Shown here: piece after piece, positions 49,433-59,823 of the stretch
How the letters are laid out: every line of letters starts with the position of its first letter
Position numbering within the stretch: the first letter of the stretch is position 1
Source: Streptomyces massasporeus
Lineage (GTDB): Bacteria; Actinomycetota; Actinomycetes; Streptomycetales; Streptomycetaceae
Length of the DNA: 64,000 nucleotides
Direction: 5' to 3'
Assembly (NCBI RefSeq): GCF_014648995.1
Contig: NZ_BMSE01000016.1
Coordinates: 62,001-126,000 of the forward strand
Translations under genes and position numbers: made by a program
Notes under the pieces: model-generated
The model's input: only the letters and a program-made list of their open reading frames with translations
Told to the model about the DNA's origin: nothing
Database searches by the model: none

Positions 49433-50059
49433 TTACCGCCCAGCCGTGTGATCCGTTCCGGAGGGTGATCCGCGAGGTGTGGTGCTTACGGCCGGGGCGT
49501 GGAACCACTCGACCGGCGGGTCCCCGACCACCCACCACTCGTCGATGTCCGCATCCTCCAGCTGCACGAGCAGATCGTCGACCATGCGGCCCAGTCCGGC
49601 CTCGTCGGAGGTGTCGACGAGGGTCGCCCGGTGTGGGCGGGTGGCGTACCAGTACTCCCTGAAGAGGGGGTTCTGCAGCATGCTCCGGGCGAAGCCGAAG
49701 AACTCCTCTCTGGTCACGTTGCCCATGCGGTAGTAGCACAGGGCGTTGGTGTACAGCGCGTTGGCGAAGAGGAACTGGCGCTGCTTCCTCGGGGGACGGT
49801 CCGTCGTAGGCGTCGAGCACCTCGGCCAGTTCCGGATCGTCCATCGCCTTGCTCAGCAACTCCCAGTGCAGACGCTGCTGGTGAGCGAAGTTGGTCCGGC
49901 GCTGCGACTGCGCGGCCTCCTCCAGGTGCTCGATCCGGGCGCGCAACGCGTGGAACGCGGGCCACTGCAGGGCCAGGGCGACGGCGGCACCCGCCGCCAG
50001 GCCCATCCCTGCCGAGGCGGTGGCCCTCAGCCCTCGGAACCCAATTTCTGTGTGGCCAT
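49433..50059 (-). pseudogene. DUF6082-like gene broken by frameshift(s)
   Basis: Three frames together read as one DUF6082-type protein. It begins MATQK (ATG 50059, GGGGG upstream), continues in another frame as FRGLRATASAG-MGLAAGAAVALALQWPAF and HLEEAAQSQRRTNFAHQQRL to AYDG, then in a third as KQRQFLFANALYTNALCYYRMGNVTREEFFGFARSML-type sequence to the end at 49433. The later shift falls at a GGGGG run (49791-49795), where one base fewer restores the frame. The early shift lies near 50035-50042, where one extra T would restore it. If translation begins at ATG 50006 only the later shift matters. Real decay or sequencing error cannot be distinguished. Confidence 0.72.
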
Positions 50060-50379
50060 GTCAACCCCCGGTTCAGGCGGCGTCCGCCGGTCGTCGGGGT
50101 GCGGGTCGACTGGAGGGGACCGGCGAGCGGTGGGCGGCGCTTGCCGTCTCCCAGAGTGCCGAGCGGCTCTGATCGGCGGGGAGGCGGAGAGGAGGCGCAC
50201 GGAGGGAAGCGAGGGTCGCACAAACCGGCGCCATGCCCAACGTCTGCCCCGCGAGTGCTGCTAACAATCGTTCACTCAGGCGTGGATCTCACGGCTCGTA
50301 TCCTGGGGCGGCATCCCCATTTCCCACGTGTGCCGGGAACGCGAGCCGGTGCACGCGTCGGCGCGAGAGAGGTCGCACG
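50060..50379. other. Divergent gap DUF6082 / cobW-like gene
   Basis: The gap contains TGCTAACAATCGTTCA (50259-50274), loosely like a Zur site (TGAAAATGATTTTCA type), which would make sense upstream of a zinc metallochaperone gene. The match is weak and nothing else is evident. Confidence 0.3.
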
Positions 50380-51458
50380 GTGAGCCAGCCGAGTCCGAAA
50401 CCGCAGCAGCTCCCGGTCGTCGTCCTGGCCGGATTCCTCGGCTCGGGAAAGACCACCCTGCTCAATCACCTCCTGCACCGCAGCGGCGGCAGCCGGATCG
50501 GCGCCCTCGTCAACGACTTCGGGGCGATCGAGATCGACGCGATGGCCGTGGCGGGAGCGCTCGGCGACTCGACGGTCTCCCTCGGCAACGGCTGCCTGTG
50601 CTGCGCCGTCGACGCGAGCGAACTGGACCAGTACCTGGAGCGGCTCGCGGAACCCGGCCTCGGCATCGACGTCATCGTCATCGAGGCCAGCGGTCTCGCC
50701 GAGCCGCAGGAACTCGTGCGGATGCTGCTGGCCAGCGAGCACCCGGGGGTGGTGTACGGCGGGCTCGTCGAGGTCGTCGACGCCGCCGAGTTCGACGACA
50801 CCCGGGCCAGGCACCCCGAGATCGACCGGCATCTCGCGCTGGCCGACCTCGTCGTGGTCAACAAGCTCGACCGGGCGGCGGACGGTGAACGCGTGCTCGG
50901 GCTGGTCCGGACCCTCGTCGACCGTGCCGCCGTCGTCCCGGCCACCTACGGCCGGATCGACCCCGAGTTCCTCTTCGACTGCCGGCTGAGCGAGGAGCGC
51001 ATCGGGCAGCTGTCCTTCGACGACCTGCACGAAGCCGACCGCCACGAAGCCGACCGCCACGAAGAGGGCGATCACGCCGGTCACCTGCACGCCGCCTACG
51101 ACAGCCTCTCGTTCGCCTCCCCGGTCCCCCTCGACCCGCGCCGGCTGATGACGTTCCTCGACAGCCGCCCCGAAGGGCTGTACCGGATCAAGGGCTACGT
51201 CGACTTCGGGCCGTACGACGTCCGCAACCGCTACGCCGTCCATGCCGTCGGGCGGTTCCTGCGTTTCTACCCGGAGCCCTGGCCGGCCGGCGGCGAACGC
51301 CTCACCCAGCTGGTCCTCATCGGCTCGGGGATCGACTCCGCCGCGCTCGAGAAGGAGTTGAAGGCGTCCACGAGCGACGCCCCACATGCCGACGAGCACG
51401 GCATGTGGGGCGTCCTGCGGTACGTACGCGACTCCGAGGAGCAGGGCGCGGACCCGGC

Positions 51459-51462
<4 letters not shown>
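50380..51462 (+). CDS. CobW/COG0523 family GTP-dependent metallochaperone
   Basis: This 360-residue GTPase belongs to the family that delivers zinc or cobalt to proteins. Walker A is AGFLGSGKTT (about residues 17-26), the metal-binding CxCC motif is GNGCLCCAV (Cys72, Cys74, Cys75), and the guanine motif is VVNKLDR. A histidine/acid-rich stretch (HEADRHEADRHEEGDHAGHL) at about 217-236 contains a duplicated HEADR unit and should bind metal. The C-terminal CobW_C domain includes GLYRIKGYVDFG and RFLRFYPEPWP. GTG 50380 has GAGAGAGG upstream. Its TAG stop overlaps the parC stop. Confidence 0.93.
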
Positions 51463-53915
<2,453 letters not shown>

Positions 53916-54257
53916 CGCTGCCGGCTCCTTCTGTTTCCTGGTCGCTCGCCTACGGGCACTGATGCCGGTGATGAGAGGCCGATCGTGCTCAACCCTTCGG
54001 GCCTCCGCGCGCTCGCCCTCTCATCACCGGCGCGCCCTTCGGCTCGCTCATGCTGAAGCGTGAACGAGAACTGACGCGGACCATTGTGGACCGCCGCACT
54101 GACAACCGGGACCAGGACCCTGCCCGGGGCGTCTCTCGTGCTGTCGGGCCGAGGTCGCCGCCGGGAACTTCACCAGGGCTTCGCGCGCTTGCATACAGTG
54201 GCAGGACCGGCAGGAATCCGCGGTCTGAACAACCGCTCAGCGATCGAAGGGACGTAC
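53916..54257. other. 342-bp divergent region parC / M16 peptidase
   Basis: It probably contains both promoters. A TACAGT hexamer at 54194-54199 is a possible -10 for the peptidase operon. No ORF with a ribosome binding site was found. Confidence 0.35.
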
Positions 54258-55637
54258 ATGCCCATGGGTCACACGGCCACAGCCCAGGCAGGCTCCGGGG
54301 GCCTGACAGCGACCGAGCACCGCCTGGCCAACGGCCTGCGCGTGGTGCTCTCCGAGGACCACCTGACCCCGGTCGCGGCGGTGTGCCTCTGGTACGACGT
54401 CGGCTCGCGCCACGAAGTCAAGGGGCGTACCGGCCTGGCTCACCTTTTCGAGCACCTCATGTTCCAGGGATCCGCGCAGGTCAAGGGCAACGGCCACTTC
54501 GAGCTCGTCCAGGGCGCGGGTGGCTCGCTGAACGGCACGACCAGCTTCGAGCGGACCAACTACTTCGAGACCATGCCCACCCACCAGCTGGAGCTCGCCC
54601 TCTGGCTGGAGGCCGACCGCATGGGCTCGCTGCTGGCCGCACTCGACGACGAGTCGATGGAGAACCAGCGGGACGTCGTCAAGAACGAGCGCCGCCAGCG
54701 CTACGACAACGTCCCCTACGGCACCGCCTTCGAGAAGCTGACCGCCCTCGCCTACCCGGAGGGCCACCCCTACCACCACACCCCGATCGGCTCGATGGCC
54801 GACCTGGACGCCGCGACCCTGGAGGACGCGCGCGCGTTCTTCCGCACCTACTACGCGCCGAACAACGCCGTGCTCTCCGTGGTCGGCGACATCGACCCGG
54901 AGCAGACGCTCGCCTGGGTCGAGAAGTACTTCGGCTCCATCCCCGGTCACGACGGCAAGCCCGCCCCGCGCGACGGGGCGCTGCCGGAGACCATCGGCGA
55001 GCAGCTGCGCGAGGTCGTCGAGGAGGACGTCCCGGCCCGTGCCCTGATGGCCGCCTACCGGCTGCCGCACGACGGCACGCGCGCGTGCGACGCGGCCGAC
55101 CTGGCCCTCACCGTCCTCGGCGGCGGCGAGTCCTCCCGCCTCTACAACCGGCTCGTGCGCCGCGACCGTACGGCCGTGGCGGCCGGCTTCGGCCTGCTGC
55201 GGCTCGCCGGCGCGCCCTCCCTGGGGTGGCTGGACGTGAAGACGTCCGGTGACGTGGAGGTTCCGGTCATCGAGACCGCCATCGACGAGGAGCTCGCCCG
55301 GTTCGCCGAGGAGGGCCCCACGCCCGAGGAGATGGAGCGCGCCCAGGCCCAGTTGGAGCGCGAGTGGCTGGACCGGCTCGGTACGGTCGCGGGCCGCGCC
55401 GACGAACTGTGCCGGTACGCCGTGCTCTTCGGAGACCCGCAGCTCGCCCTGACCGCCGTCCAGCGCGTGCTGGAGATCACGGCGGAGGAGGTCCAGGAGG
55501 TCGCCAAGGCCCGCCTGCGACCCGACAACCGCGCGGTGCTCGTCTACGAGCCCGTCGCCGACGAGACCGCCGAGGACACCGGCACCACCGACGCCACCGC
55601 AGCCGCGGCCGACGAGAACGAGGAGGCGGCCAAGTGA
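54258..55637 (+). CDS. M16 family zinc metallopeptidase, catalytic subunit
   Basis: This 459-residue pitrilysin-like protease has the inverted zinc motif HLFEH (His62, Glu65, His66) and the distal glutamate in DVVKNERRQRYDN. Its length is that of a mitochondrial processing peptidase beta-type subunit, and the fold consists of two homologous halves. The C-terminal 30 residues are acidic and Thr/Ala-rich. The ATG has GAAGGGA at 5 nt; a second ATG two codons later is possible. It overlaps the next gene by 4 bp. It is probably cytoplasmic because no signal peptide is seen. Confidence 0.93.
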   Translation: MPMGHTATAQAGSGGLTATEHRLANGLRVVLSEDHLTPVAAVCLWYDVGSRHEVKGRTGLAHLFEHLMFQGSAQVKGNGHFELVQGAGGSLNGTTSFERTNYFETMPTHQLELALWLEADRMGSLLAALDDESMENQRDVVKNERRQRYDNVPYGTAFEKLTALAYPEGHPYHHTPIGSMADLDAATLEDARAFFRTYYAPNNAVLSVVGDIDPEQTLAWVEKYFGSIPGHDGKPAPRDGALPETIGEQLREVVEEDVPARALMAAYRLPHDGTRACDAADLALTVLGGGESSRLYNRLVRRDRTAVAAGFGLLRLAGAPSLGWLDVKTSGDVEVPVIETAIDEELARFAEEGPTPEEMERAQAQLEREWLDRLGTVAGRADELCRYAVLFGDPQLALTAVQRVLEITAEEVQEVAKARLRPDNRAVLVYEPVADETAEDTGTTDATAAAADENEEAAK

Positions 55638-57022
55638 CCGAGCTCGCCACGATGGACTTCCACCCCCGGCCGCAGGCGGGCGACGCCCGGCCGTGGGCCT
55701 TCCCGGCCCCCGAGCGCGGCACGCTCGACAACGGCCTGACGGTGCTGCGCTGCCATCGTCCCGGCCAGCAGGTCGTCGCCGTGGAGGTGCTGCTGGACGC
55801 ACCCTTGGAGGCCGAGCCGGCCGGACTCGACGGTGTGGCCACGATCATGGCCCGGGCCTTCTCCGAGGGCACGGACAAGCACTCCGCGGAGGATTTCGCC
55901 GCGGAACTGGAGCGCGCCGGTGCCACCCTCGACGCGCACGCCGACCACCCCGGCGTCCGGCTCAGCCTGGAGGTGCCCGCCTCCCGGCTCACCAAGGGCC
56001 TGGGCCTGATCGCCGACGCCCTGAGGGCGCCCGCCTTCGCCGACAGCGAGGTCGAGCGGCTGGTCAACAACCGCCTCGACGAGATCCCGCACGAGCTGGC
56101 CAACCCCTCCCGCCGCGGCGCCAAGGAGCTCTCCAAGGAGCTGTTCCCGGCGGACGCGCGCATGTCGCGGCCGCGGCAGGGCAGCGAGGAGACCGTCGCC
56201 GCCATCGACTCCGCGGCCGTACGCGCCTTCTACGAGAAGCACGTCCGCCCCGCCACGGCCACCGTCGTGGTCGTCGGCGACCTCACCGGCATCGACCTGG
56301 ACGCCCTGCTCGGGGACACGCTGGGCGCCTGGACGGGATCCTCGGCCGAGCCGCGCCCCGTGCCTCCGGTCACCGCCGACGACACCGGCCGGGTCGTCAT
56401 CGTGGACCGCCCGGGCGCCGTCCAGACGCAGCTGCTGATCGGCCGGATCGGGCCGGACCGGCACGACCGCGTATGGCCCGCGCAGGTGCTCGGCACGTAC
56501 TGCCTCGGCGGCACCCTCACCTCCCGCCTGGACCGTGTCCTGCGCGAGGAGAAGGGCTACACCTACGGCGTACGGGCGTTCGGTCAGGTCCTCAGGTCCG
56601 CCCCGGACGGCACGGGTGCCGCGATGCTCGCCATCAGCGGTTCCGTCGACACGCCCAACACCGGTCCCGCCCTCCAGGACCTCTGGACGGTGCTGCGCAC
56701 CCTCGCCGCCGAGGGACTGACCGACGCCGAGCGGGACGTCGCCGTGCAGAACCTGGTGGGTGTGGCGCCGCTGAAGTACGAGACGGCGGCGGCCGTCGCG
56801 AGCACGCTGGCCGACCAGGTCGAGCAGCACCTCCCCGACGACTACCAGGCCACGCTGTACCGGCAGCTCGCCGCGACCGGCACCGTGGAGGCCACCGCGG
56901 CGGCCGTGAGCGCCTTCCCGGTGGACCGTCTGGTGACCGTCCTCGTCGGTGACGCGGCGCAGATCAAGGCGCCGGTCGAGGCCCTCGGTATCGGCGAAGT
57001 CACCGTCGTCGCCGCCGAGTAG
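55634..57022 (+). CDS. M16 family peptidase-like protein, non-catalytic subunit
   Basis: This 462-residue partner has the M16 fold but no HxxEH: the corresponding helix reads GLDGVATIMARAF. The substrate-binding Arg/Tyr element EEKGYTYGVRAF is conserved, as in the alpha subunit of the mitochondrial processing peptidase. Its GTG overlaps the stop of the catalytic subunit (AAGTGACC), so a heterodimer is likely. The substrate is unknown. A terminator follows. Confidence 0.93.
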   Translation: MTELATMDFHPRPQAGDARPWAFPAPERGTLDNGLTVLRCHRPGQQVVAVEVLLDAPLEAEPAGLDGVATIMARAFSEGTDKHSAEDFAAELERAGATLDAHADHPGVRLSLEVPASRLTKGLGLIADALRAPAFADSEVERLVNNRLDEIPHELANPSRRGAKELSKELFPADARMSRPRQGSEETVAAIDSAAVRAFYEKHVRPATATVVVVGDLTGIDLDALLGDTLGAWTGSSAEPRPVPPVTADDTGRVVIVDRPGAVQTQLLIGRIGPDRHDRVWPAQVLGTYCLGGTLTSRLDRVLREEKGYTYGVRAFGQVLRSAPDGTGAAMLAISGSVDTPNTGPALQDLWTVLRTLAAEGLTDAERDVAVQNLVGVAPLKYETAAAVASTLADQVEQHLPDDYQATLYRQLAATGTVEATAAAVSAFPVDRLVTVLVGDAAQIKAPVEALGIGEVTVVAAE

Positions 57023-57047
57023 CGGCACGCGGAACGACACGCGCGCA

Positions 57048-57086
57048 GGGGCCCTGGTTGTCTTCAAAGGCACCAGGGCCCCTTTA
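57048..57086 (+). terminator. Terminator of the M16 operon
   Basis: An 11-bp perfect stem (GGGGCCCTGGT / ACCAGGGCCCC) with a 13-nt loop is followed by TTTAT, an unusually clear U-tract for this genome. Confidence 0.88.
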
Positions 57087-57151
57087 TGTCCGAATTGGGA
57101 TGGGAGTTGCCTGTCTGCCCTGTGGGATGCGCTACAAAAGCCGGGATTCGT

Positions 57152-57181
57152 TTGGGAATTGAAAGTGGCGCCGCTTAGCGT
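57152..57181 (+). promoter_or_regulatory. Candidate housekeeping promoter of M23 peptidase gene
   Basis: TTGGGA-N18-TAGCGT fits a Streptomyces HrdB-type promoter. The start of transcription would be near 57188, giving a leader of about 214 nt that includes the riboswitch. Confidence 0.55.
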
Positions 57182-57229
57182 CATCCGGGCTGTTCGTCAG
57201 GCAGTGCGCCGCACCCGCGGCACCGGACA

Positions 57230-57375
57230 GTCATCGCCGAGTCCCCGTACGGCGCGAGCCAGGGGAGCCGGGGACCCATCGCAGTCCCTGGGGTGAATCG
57301 GGCGCCCGCGCTGGTAGCGAGGGAGTCCGTAGGAGACCTTCCTGCTCCGAACCCGTCAGCTAACCCGGTAGGCGA
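57230..57375 (+). ncRNA. Cyclic di-AMP riboswitch (ydaO-yuaA class)
   Basis: The leader contains the conserved ydaO blocks: GAGCCGGGGACCC-like (AGCCGGGGACCCA), GGGGTGAA, and GCTCCGAACCCGTCAGCTAA followed by CCCGGTAGGCG. These elements are in the expected order and spacing in front of a cell-wall peptidase gene. In Streptomyces this class binds c-di-AMP and switches off resuscitation factor and peptidoglycan hydrolase genes. Boundaries are approximate. Confidence 0.85.
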
Positions 57376-57401
57376 GAGGGAAGGAAAGGACCAGCCACCA
57401 C

Positions 57402-58190
57402 ATGGCGTTCACTCGCGCCACCGGGAAGCACCGTCGTCCCAGCAGGATGCAGCGTTCCACCGCCCGCGCGGCGGGCGTCGCGGCCCTCGCCACCACCGGC
57501 GTGATCGGCACCGTGGCGGCCCCCGCCGCCTTCGCCGCCGAGCCGAGCGTCGAGCAGACCGGCCTCACTCCGGTCGTCACCATGAACGACACCGCGGCCC
57601 AGCAGATCGACGCCCAGGCCCTCGCGCAGCAGCACGCCGCCGACGAGGCCGCCGCCAAGCAGAAGGCCGAGGAGGCCGCCCGCAAGCGGGCCGCCGAGCT
57701 CGCCGAGCGGGCCAAGGAGGCGGCCGAGAAGGCCCGCGAGGCCAAGGAGCGCGCCGCCCGGGAGGCCGAGCGCAAGCGCCTCAACTCCTTCGTGCCCCCG
57801 ATCTCCGGCTCGTACGTCTCCACCAGCTACAAGGCCAGTAGCGGCCTGTGGTCCTCCGGCAGCCACACCGGCGTCGACTTCCACGCCGCCAGCGGCACCT
57901 CCGTCCACGCGGTCGGCGCGGGCACCGTCGTCGAGGCCGGCTGGGGCGGCTCCTACGGCAACCAGGTCGTGATCAAGATGAACGACGGGACGTACACCCA
58001 GTACGGTCACCTGTCCTCCATCGGCGTCTCGGTGGGCCAGCAGGTCACCCCGGGCCAGCAGATCGCCCTGTCCGGCGCGACCGGCAACGTCACCGGCCCG
58101 CACCTGCACTTCGAGGCCCGCACCAGCCCCGAGTACGGCTCGGACATCGACCCGGTCGCCTACCTCCGCTCGCACGGCGTGAGTGTCTGA
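57402..58190 (+). CDS. Secreted M23 family peptidoglycan endopeptidase
   Basis: This 262-residue protein has a long signal peptide (cleavage near AAFA-AEPS, residue 47). An Ala/Lys/Glu coiled coil (about 70-130) precedes a LytM domain whose zinc ligands are visible in HTGVDFH and GPHLHFE. It cleaves peptide cross-links in the cell wall. The ATG lies 27 nt after the riboswitch with AAGGAAAGGA upstream. Expression should fall when c-di-AMP binds the leader, tying wall remodelling to growth or germination state. Confidence 0.95.
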   Translation: MAFTRATGKHRRPSRMQRSTARAAGVAALATTGVIGTVAAPAAFAAEPSVEQTGLTPVVTMNDTAAQQIDAQALAQQHAADEAAAKQKAEEAARKRAAELAERAKEAAEKAREAKERAAREAERKRLNSFVPPISGSYVSTSYKASSGLWSSGSHTGVDFHAASGTSVHAVGAGTVVEAGWGGSYGNQVVIKMNDGTYTQYGHLSSIGVSVGQQVTPGQQIALSGATGNVTGPHLHFEARTSPEYGSDIDPVAYLRSHGVSV

Positions 58191-58211
58191 CCGCACCCTC
58201 TCCGCTTCCCC

Positions 58212-58242
58212 GAAAGCCCCGGCTCCCCGAGCCGGGGCTTTC
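58212..58242. terminator. Terminator after M23 peptidase
   Basis: A 14-bp perfect stem (GAAAGCCCCGGCTC and complement) with a CCC loop lies 22 bp after the stop codon. Confidence 0.92.
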
Positions 58243-58378
58243 AGCGTTTACGGCCCCCCGCTGTCCAAAAAATATCCATGGATTGTCGCCTGCCGTCGGA
58301 AATTCCGGCTCATTGCAATAGAGTCACGGAACGCACGCCGCTCGTCGGCGTTTCACGGGGATTAAGCGGAGGTCGGTC

Positions 58379-59074
58379 ATGCGTATTCCCGCGCACTCGG
58401 TGTGCACGGCCATCCGGGACGACATCGTCGCGGGTGTCCACGCACGCGGCAGCCGGCTCACCGAGGAACTCCTCGCGCGCCGCTACGGCGTCTCGCGGGT
58501 GCCCGTCCGGGAGGCGCTGCGCACGCTCGAGGCCGAGGGCTTCGTGGTGACCCGCCGGCACGCGGGCGCGTGCGTGGCGGAACCTACCGAGCAGGAGGCC
58601 GGCGACCTGCTGGAGATGCGCATGCTGCTGGAGCCGCTCGGTGCGGCCCGCGCCGCCCAGCGCCGCACCGAGGCGCATCTGAAGGTCCTGCGCGGCCTGG
58701 TCCGGCTGGGCCAGGAGCGGGCCCGCCGCGGGAACAGCGACGACCTGCGCTCTCTCGGCGGCTGGTTCCACGAGACGCTCGCCCAGGCCTCCGGCAGCCC
58801 CGCGCTGACCTCGATGCTCACCCAGCTCCGCCACAAGATCGCCTGGATGTACGCCGTGGAGGCGCCGGCCAGCCCGGTGGAGTCCTGGACCGAGCACGGC
58901 GCGATCGTGGACGCGGTGGCGCGCGGGGACGGCGAGCGCGCGCGGGCGGTCACGGCGCTGCACACCGAGCGCGCGAAGGGCGCGCACCGCCTGCGGTTCG
59001 GCTCCGCCCAGGAACGAGCCGACCGTGTGAGGAACTCGCAACATCCCGTAAACACGGCGAGCCCGCGGCATTAA
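58379..59074 (+). CDS. GntR family transcriptional regulator (FadR/FCD type)
   Basis: This 231-residue regulator has an N-terminal winged helix (about 8-70; IRDDIVAGVHARGSRLTEEL, RYGVSRVPVREALRTLEAEG) and an all-alpha FCD ligand domain (about 85-215) with LEMRMLLEPLGAARAA and FHETLAQASG. Ligands of the FCD class are often carboxylates bound through a metal. The ATG has GGAGG 6 nt upstream. It is alone between terminators, and its target is not evident from context. Confidence 0.9.
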   Translation: MRIPAHSVCTAIRDDIVAGVHARGSRLTEELLARRYGVSRVPVREALRTLEAEGFVVTRRHAGACVAEPTEQEAGDLLEMRMLLEPLGAARAAQRRTEAHLKVLRGLVRLGQERARRGNSDDLRSLGGWFHETLAQASGSPALTSMLTQLRHKIAWMYAVEAPASPVESWTEHGAIVDAVARGDGERARAVTALHTERAKGAHRLRFGSAQERADRVRNSQHPVNTASPRH

Positions 59075-59154
59075 CACGGCGGCCGTATACAAAGAGCAGT
59101 GAATTCCCGGGGGTTTATTTCCGCTGCCCGGATTCTCGGAATTCCGAGCCGCGT

Positions 59155-59320
59155 TCACCGGGAATGGCGAAGGGCAGCCCACGCTGACCGGGGAATGGCG
59201 TGAAGGGCCCGCCCGCGCCGACCGGGGAATGGCGTGAAGGGCCCGCCCGCGCCGACCGGGGAATGGTGACATCTCACCCACGCCACCCGGGAACGGCGAA
59301 GGGCCCGCCCGGTGAATTCG
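59155..59320. repeat. Tandem array of 31-35 bp units containing ACCGGGGAATGGCG
   Basis: Five units share (A)CCGGGGAATGGCG(TG)AAGGGCCCGCCCGCGCC; units 2 and 3 are nearly identical. The last unit overlaps the likely ptsH terminator, so the array may be a multiplied terminator arm. Confidence 0.75.
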
Positions 59321-59336
59321 GACGAGCCCCTCGCTG
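59299..59336 (-). terminator. Probable ptsH terminator
   Basis: Read on the minus strand, GAGGGGCTCGTCCG, AATTCA, CCGGGCGGGCCCTTC forms an imperfect GC-rich hairpin about 25 bp after the ptsH stop. Confidence 0.55.
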
Positions 59337-59361
59337 TGCGCCGGATCGGGCGCTCGGTGGA

Positions 59362-59643
59362 TCAGACGGTCTCGGGCAGTTCCTCGAGACCTTCGGAGAC
59401 CAGCTTGGCGAGCCGGTCCAGGGCGGCGTCCGCGCCCTCGGCGTCGGAGGCGAGGACGATCTCCTCGCCTCCCTGGGCGCCGAGGCCCAGGACGGCCAGC
59501 ATGCTGGCCGCGTTGACGGGGTTGCCGTCAGCCTTGGCGATCGTCACCGGGACGCCTGCGGCCGTGGCGGCTCGGACGAAGATGGAGGCGGGGCGGGCGT
59601 GGAGACCCTCGGCCCAGCCGACGTTGACGCGGCGCTCAGCCAT
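59362..59643 (-). CDS. ptsH: HPr, phosphocarrier of the PTS
   Basis: This 93-residue HPr carries phosphate from enzyme I to sugar-specific EIIA proteins. The active histidine is in GLHARPAS (His15). Ser47 in NAASMLAVLGL occupies the regulatory serine position of Gram-positive HPr, although no HPr kinase is expected in Streptomyces. The glycine-rich GLGAQGGEEI turn is typical. The ATG lies 25 bp from a DasR operator, which ties expression to N-acetylglucosamine metabolism. It stands alone, away from ptsI and crr. Confidence 0.96.
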   Translation of the reverse strand: MAERRVNVGWAEGLHARPASIFVRAATAAGVPVTIAKADGNPVNAASMLAVLGLGAQGGEEIVLASDAEGADAALDRLAKLVSEGLEELPETV

Positions 59644-59667
59644 GTGTTGCTGCCCTTCGGTGTTCAG

Positions 59668-59683
59668 GGTTGTCTAGACCAGT
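59668..59683 (-). promoter_or_regulatory. DasR-responsive element (dre) upstream of ptsH
   Basis: On the minus strand the sequence is ACTGGTCTAGACAACC, 14 of 16 matches to ACTGGTCTAGACCACT. DasR control of ptsH is known in S. coelicolor, and this site is 25 bp upstream of the start codon. Confidence 0.85.
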
Positions 59684-59810
59684 TTCCCATATCGTGAAGC
59701 CCACCAGGAGCGGTCCTCGCGTTCCACTCCAGGGGTGCCGTCGGATCGCGGCCTCGACCCGACTGACGCCCTCCACAGACTGCCTCGCGCCCGCTGTCGG
59801 ACGCTAGCCG

Positions 59811-59816
59811 TACTCT
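59811..59816 (+). promoter_or_regulatory. -10 element (TACTCT), leaderless start
   Basis: TACTCT is 7 nt before the ATG of the acetyltransferase gene and no ribosome binding site is present, so the transcript is probably leaderless. Confidence 0.6.
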
Positions 59817-59823
59817 GGGGCCC

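Noticed and set aside
49164..49451. 95-codon plus-strand frame
   Set aside because: No ribosome binding site, and it overlaps the better supported 53-residue ORF on the other strand.
59155..59320. Tandem repeats as a CRISPR array
   Set aside because: Repeats are contiguous without unique spacers and no cas genes are present.
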